A stretch of DNA of 45,241 bases. Source: Nitrospira sp. (GTDB taxonomy: Bacteria; Nitrospirota; Nitrospiria; Nitrospirales; Nitrospiraceae). This document shows, one piece after another, positions 43,712 through 45,241 of the stretch (the first letter of the stretch is position 1; each line of letters opens with the position of its first letter). The position numbers were made by a program, and so were the translations under genes. The notes beneath the pieces are model-generated. The model did no database searches and was not told where the DNA came from. It was given only the letters and a program-made list of their open reading frames with translations. The stretch lies in assembly GCA_024331045.1 (NCBI GenBank), contig JANDJC010000022.1, positions 1 through 45,241 on the forward strand, given 5' to 3'.

Positions 43712-44290
43712 TCATGGCACCGTTTCTTCCTTTCGCCTGCTGCGAAGTTGCTCCGCCTGTGTCTGAAGAATGTACCGGATCAGGTGGTCCTGCTCATCCG
43801 CTCCAAGGTCGACAAACTCGGCCGCGAGCGTGAATCCCCGCCCCTGGGGGGCCGGCGATGACCGAATCACCCTGGCCGCCGCATGGACCGGCGTAAAAGG
43901 AGGCAAAATAACCTTGAGCATCAACCGGTCGCCGGCGTTGAACTGTTGCGGAGTTACGAAGCTGATGCCGCCGCCGCTAATGTTGACCGTCGTCACCTTC
44001 GCGAGTTCCATGCAGCCGGGATGCGATTTCGCCAGCGTTTTGAGGATCACCTCCAGCAGCCAATCCACCTTCCTCATCCACGGGATCAACGCCGTTTGTG
44101 CCAGTGCATCACCAGACTTCGCCAGCAAATCGGCCGTCGGTTTCTCAACGGCTGCCGCGATCATGTCGTCGGTCACCGTGTCAGTTGTGACGGTCTGCTC
44201 GTCCCTGCCATTGTCCAAGCGGTATTCGAGCAACAGATCATCCTCGACGCGAACCCACTCGCGCCGATCTTCCGATACCGTCGTTTTCAT
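43712..44290 (-). CDS. PilZ-domain c-di-GMP-binding protein with inserted helices
   Basis: A 192-residue protein with both PilZ ligand motifs: R10-EWV-R14 (RxxxR) and N103-I-S-G-G-G108 ([D/N]xSxxG). The segment between them is about 90 residues, much longer than the usual 20-30, and contains predicted helices (ADLLAKSGDALAQTALIPWM, VDWLLEVILKTL). The C-terminal barrel strands follow (LMLKVILPPF, VHAAARVIRSS, LAAEFVDLG). It follows the degenerate GGDEF gene by 58 bp. Likely a c-di-GMP effector for motility. Confidence 0.85.
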   Translation of the reverse strand: MKTTVSEDRREWVRVEDDLLLEYRLDNGRDEQTVTTDTVTDDMIAAAVEKPTADLLAKSGDALAQTALIPWMRKVDWLLEVILKTLAKSHPGCMELAKVTTVNISGGGISFVTPQQFNAGDRLMLKVILPPFTPVHAAARVIRSSPAPQGRGFTLAAEFVDLGADEQDHLIRYILQTQAEQLRSRRKEETVP

Positions 44291-44348
44291 CGGTTCTCAT
44301 TCCTCTCACATACACCGGCGCCGTCCCTATGACACCGCCCTCCTCCGG

Positions 44349-45140
44349 CTAGGCCGCAACGGCAAGAGCGACGTACGCTGGAACCGAGGGAACCGGCCCA
44401 TACGAAACGACGCAATTGCGTCCTTGCAACTTGGCCAGATCCAACGCCGCATCGGCGGTCGCGATCCATTTCCCCACCGACTCAATCGCGGTACGTCCCA
44501 GCGGCGTCACCCCCACGCTGGCCGTGAGACGCACCTGTCCTTCGTTCAACAGAAAAACATGCCGTTCGATCGTATTCCGAAGACGTTCCGCCAACGCCAT
44601 CCCAAGGGGAAGATCGACCGCCGGTAACAACACCGCGAAGGCCCCTCCGCCGTACCTCGAAACAGGATCGGTCTCCCGGACATGCTTCGCCACCAAAACT
44701 GCCACCTGACGGAGCACCTCATCTCCAGCCTCGTAACCAAGCCGCTCGTTGACGACCCTAAAATAGTCGAGGTCGAGCACCAGCAAACAGGCCGGGATTC
44801 CATGGCGAAACCATGCCTTGAGGCTTTGGCGAAGGATTGTCTCAAAGGTTCGTCGATCTGGCAGGCCGGTCAGTAGATCCCTCGTTTCCATCGCTGCGCT
44901 TGAACGGGCAAGACAGGGCTCACCCAGCGCAACCATCGTCCCGCCCGCAACGGTCCTCGCGGACCGTTTCTTCCACACGCCGACCCCACCGGTTGAAGGC
45001 AGTTGCCCATCGGCCTGGCCGAGGAGAGGCCGTTCGCTTCCTGCGGCCGCAGTCCATTGAACATCACTCCCTGACAGATGAACGCCACCCCCTGACTGAC
45101 CAGAGGAGAGCCGGGCCCGTCTTTCGATTCGATCGTGCAT
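44349..45140 (-). CDS. GGDEF-domain protein with degenerate active site, intact I-site
   Basis: A 263-residue protein. The first 80 residues are low in recognisable structure and the translated start may be further in. The GGDEF domain begins at about 88 (DLLTGLPDRRTFE) and keeps the metal-binding LDLDYFRVVNERLGYEAGD. The signature reads G164-G-G-A-F168 instead of GG(D/E)EF, so cyclase activity is not expected. The inhibitory I-site R155-E-T-D158 sits exactly five residues upstream and is intact. It is therefore more likely a c-di-GMP receptor than a synthase. The start lies two bases after the stop of the partial upstream gene. Confidence 0.88.
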   Translation of the reverse strand: MHDRIERRARLSSGQSGGGVHLSGSDVQWTAAAGSERPLLGQADGQLPSTGGVGVWKKRSARTVAGGTMVALGEPCLARSSAAMETRDLLTGLPDRRTFETILRQSLKAWFRHGIPACLLVLDLDYFRVVNERLGYEAGDEVLRQVAVLVAKHVRETDPVSRYGGGAFAVLLPAVDLPLGMALAERLRNTIERHVFLLNEGQVRLTASVGVTPLGRTAIESVGKWIATADAALDLAKLQGRNCVVSYGPVPSVPAYVALAVAA

Positions 45141-45142
45141 GA

Positions 45143-45241
45143 TCAGCCTTGCCTCTCGATGAAAGGTGAAGATTCTTCTCCCTCTCCGAGTCGCTGTCTC
45201 AGCTGCTCCAGCCGGTGACGCCGCACGCTGACATCCTGCAA
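45143..45241 (-). CDS. C-terminal fragment of an upstream gene, cut by window edge
   Basis: The last 32 residues of an open frame running in from the right, starting LQDVSVRRHRLEQLRQRLGE and ending FIERQG. It is helical and charged. The LQDV...R segment weakly recalls the FQDVTRQRLE helix of the CheZ-like protein in this operon, without the Gln. It ends two bases before the GGDEF gene start, so the operon continues beyond the window. Too short to identify. Confidence 0.5.
   Translation of the reverse strand: MQDVSVRRHRLEQLRQRLGEGEESSPFIERQG

Noticed and set aside
1..45241. tRNA or rRNA genes, CRISPR arrays, insertion sequences, attachment sites
   Set aside because: No cloverleaf-like gene, regular repeat-spacer array, transposase or terminal inverted repeats were recognised by eye. 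A covariance-model search was not possible.

Overview
The window comes from a free-living, motile Gram-negative bacterium with moderately high GC. It has a type II secretion operon, a Pal-like lipoprotein and a flagellar-type MotAB stator. Citrate synthase, an ACT-domain malic enzyme and a chemotaxis cluster of mixed ancestry (CheD plus CheZ-type phosphatases) would fit Nitrospirota (Nitrospira-like). That assignment is an inference from gene content and protein style; there is no rRNA here to settle it.

Region 1 (1-10000, metabolic and housekeeping): a citrate synthase cut by the left edge, a small secreted protein, a small zinc-ribbon protein, an ArsC/Spx-like thioredoxin-fold protein, RNase D, a J-domain protein, malic enzyme, and a 1231-residue fusion of a DUF255/YyaL thioredoxin-like protein to an aldo/keto reductase. 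Region 2 (10000-15100): an OmpA/Pal-like lipoprotein, then Ppx/GppA followed by two overlapping thymidylate-kinase-like genes, then convergent SixA-type phosphatase and TPR genes. The second kinase has Arg where the P-loop Lys should be.

Region 3 (15450-25730, + strand) is one long type II secretion operon in the order C-E-F-G-H-I-J-N-L-M-K. Most junctions are short or overlapping and a candidate promoter lies just upstream. The secretin gspD and the prepilin peptidase are not in the window.

Region 4 (25770-45241, all - strand, read right to left) is a very large chemotaxis, motility and second-messenger cluster. In transcription order it holds: a partial gene, a degenerate GGDEF protein that keeps its I-site, PilZ, a soluble protein with an MCP tip followed by Cache, an excisionase-like HTH, CheY, CheZ, MotA, MotB, a STAS protein, a second CheZ-like protein, a second CheY, CheA, a 2[4Fe-4S] ferredoxin, CheW, a soluble triple-PAS chemoreceptor, a stand-alone CZB protein, CheR, CheD, CheB, then STAS, REC-PP2C, Hpt and REC-HATPase. 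The last four resemble a partner-switching module like the HptB-HsbR-HsbA pathway of Pseudomonas. The likely theme is a redox or energy-taxis array wired to c-di-GMP receptors (PilZ, I-site GGDEF, possible MshEN-like repeats in CheA) and to a partner switch.

No tRNA, rRNA, CRISPR array, insertion sequence or prophage was recognised.
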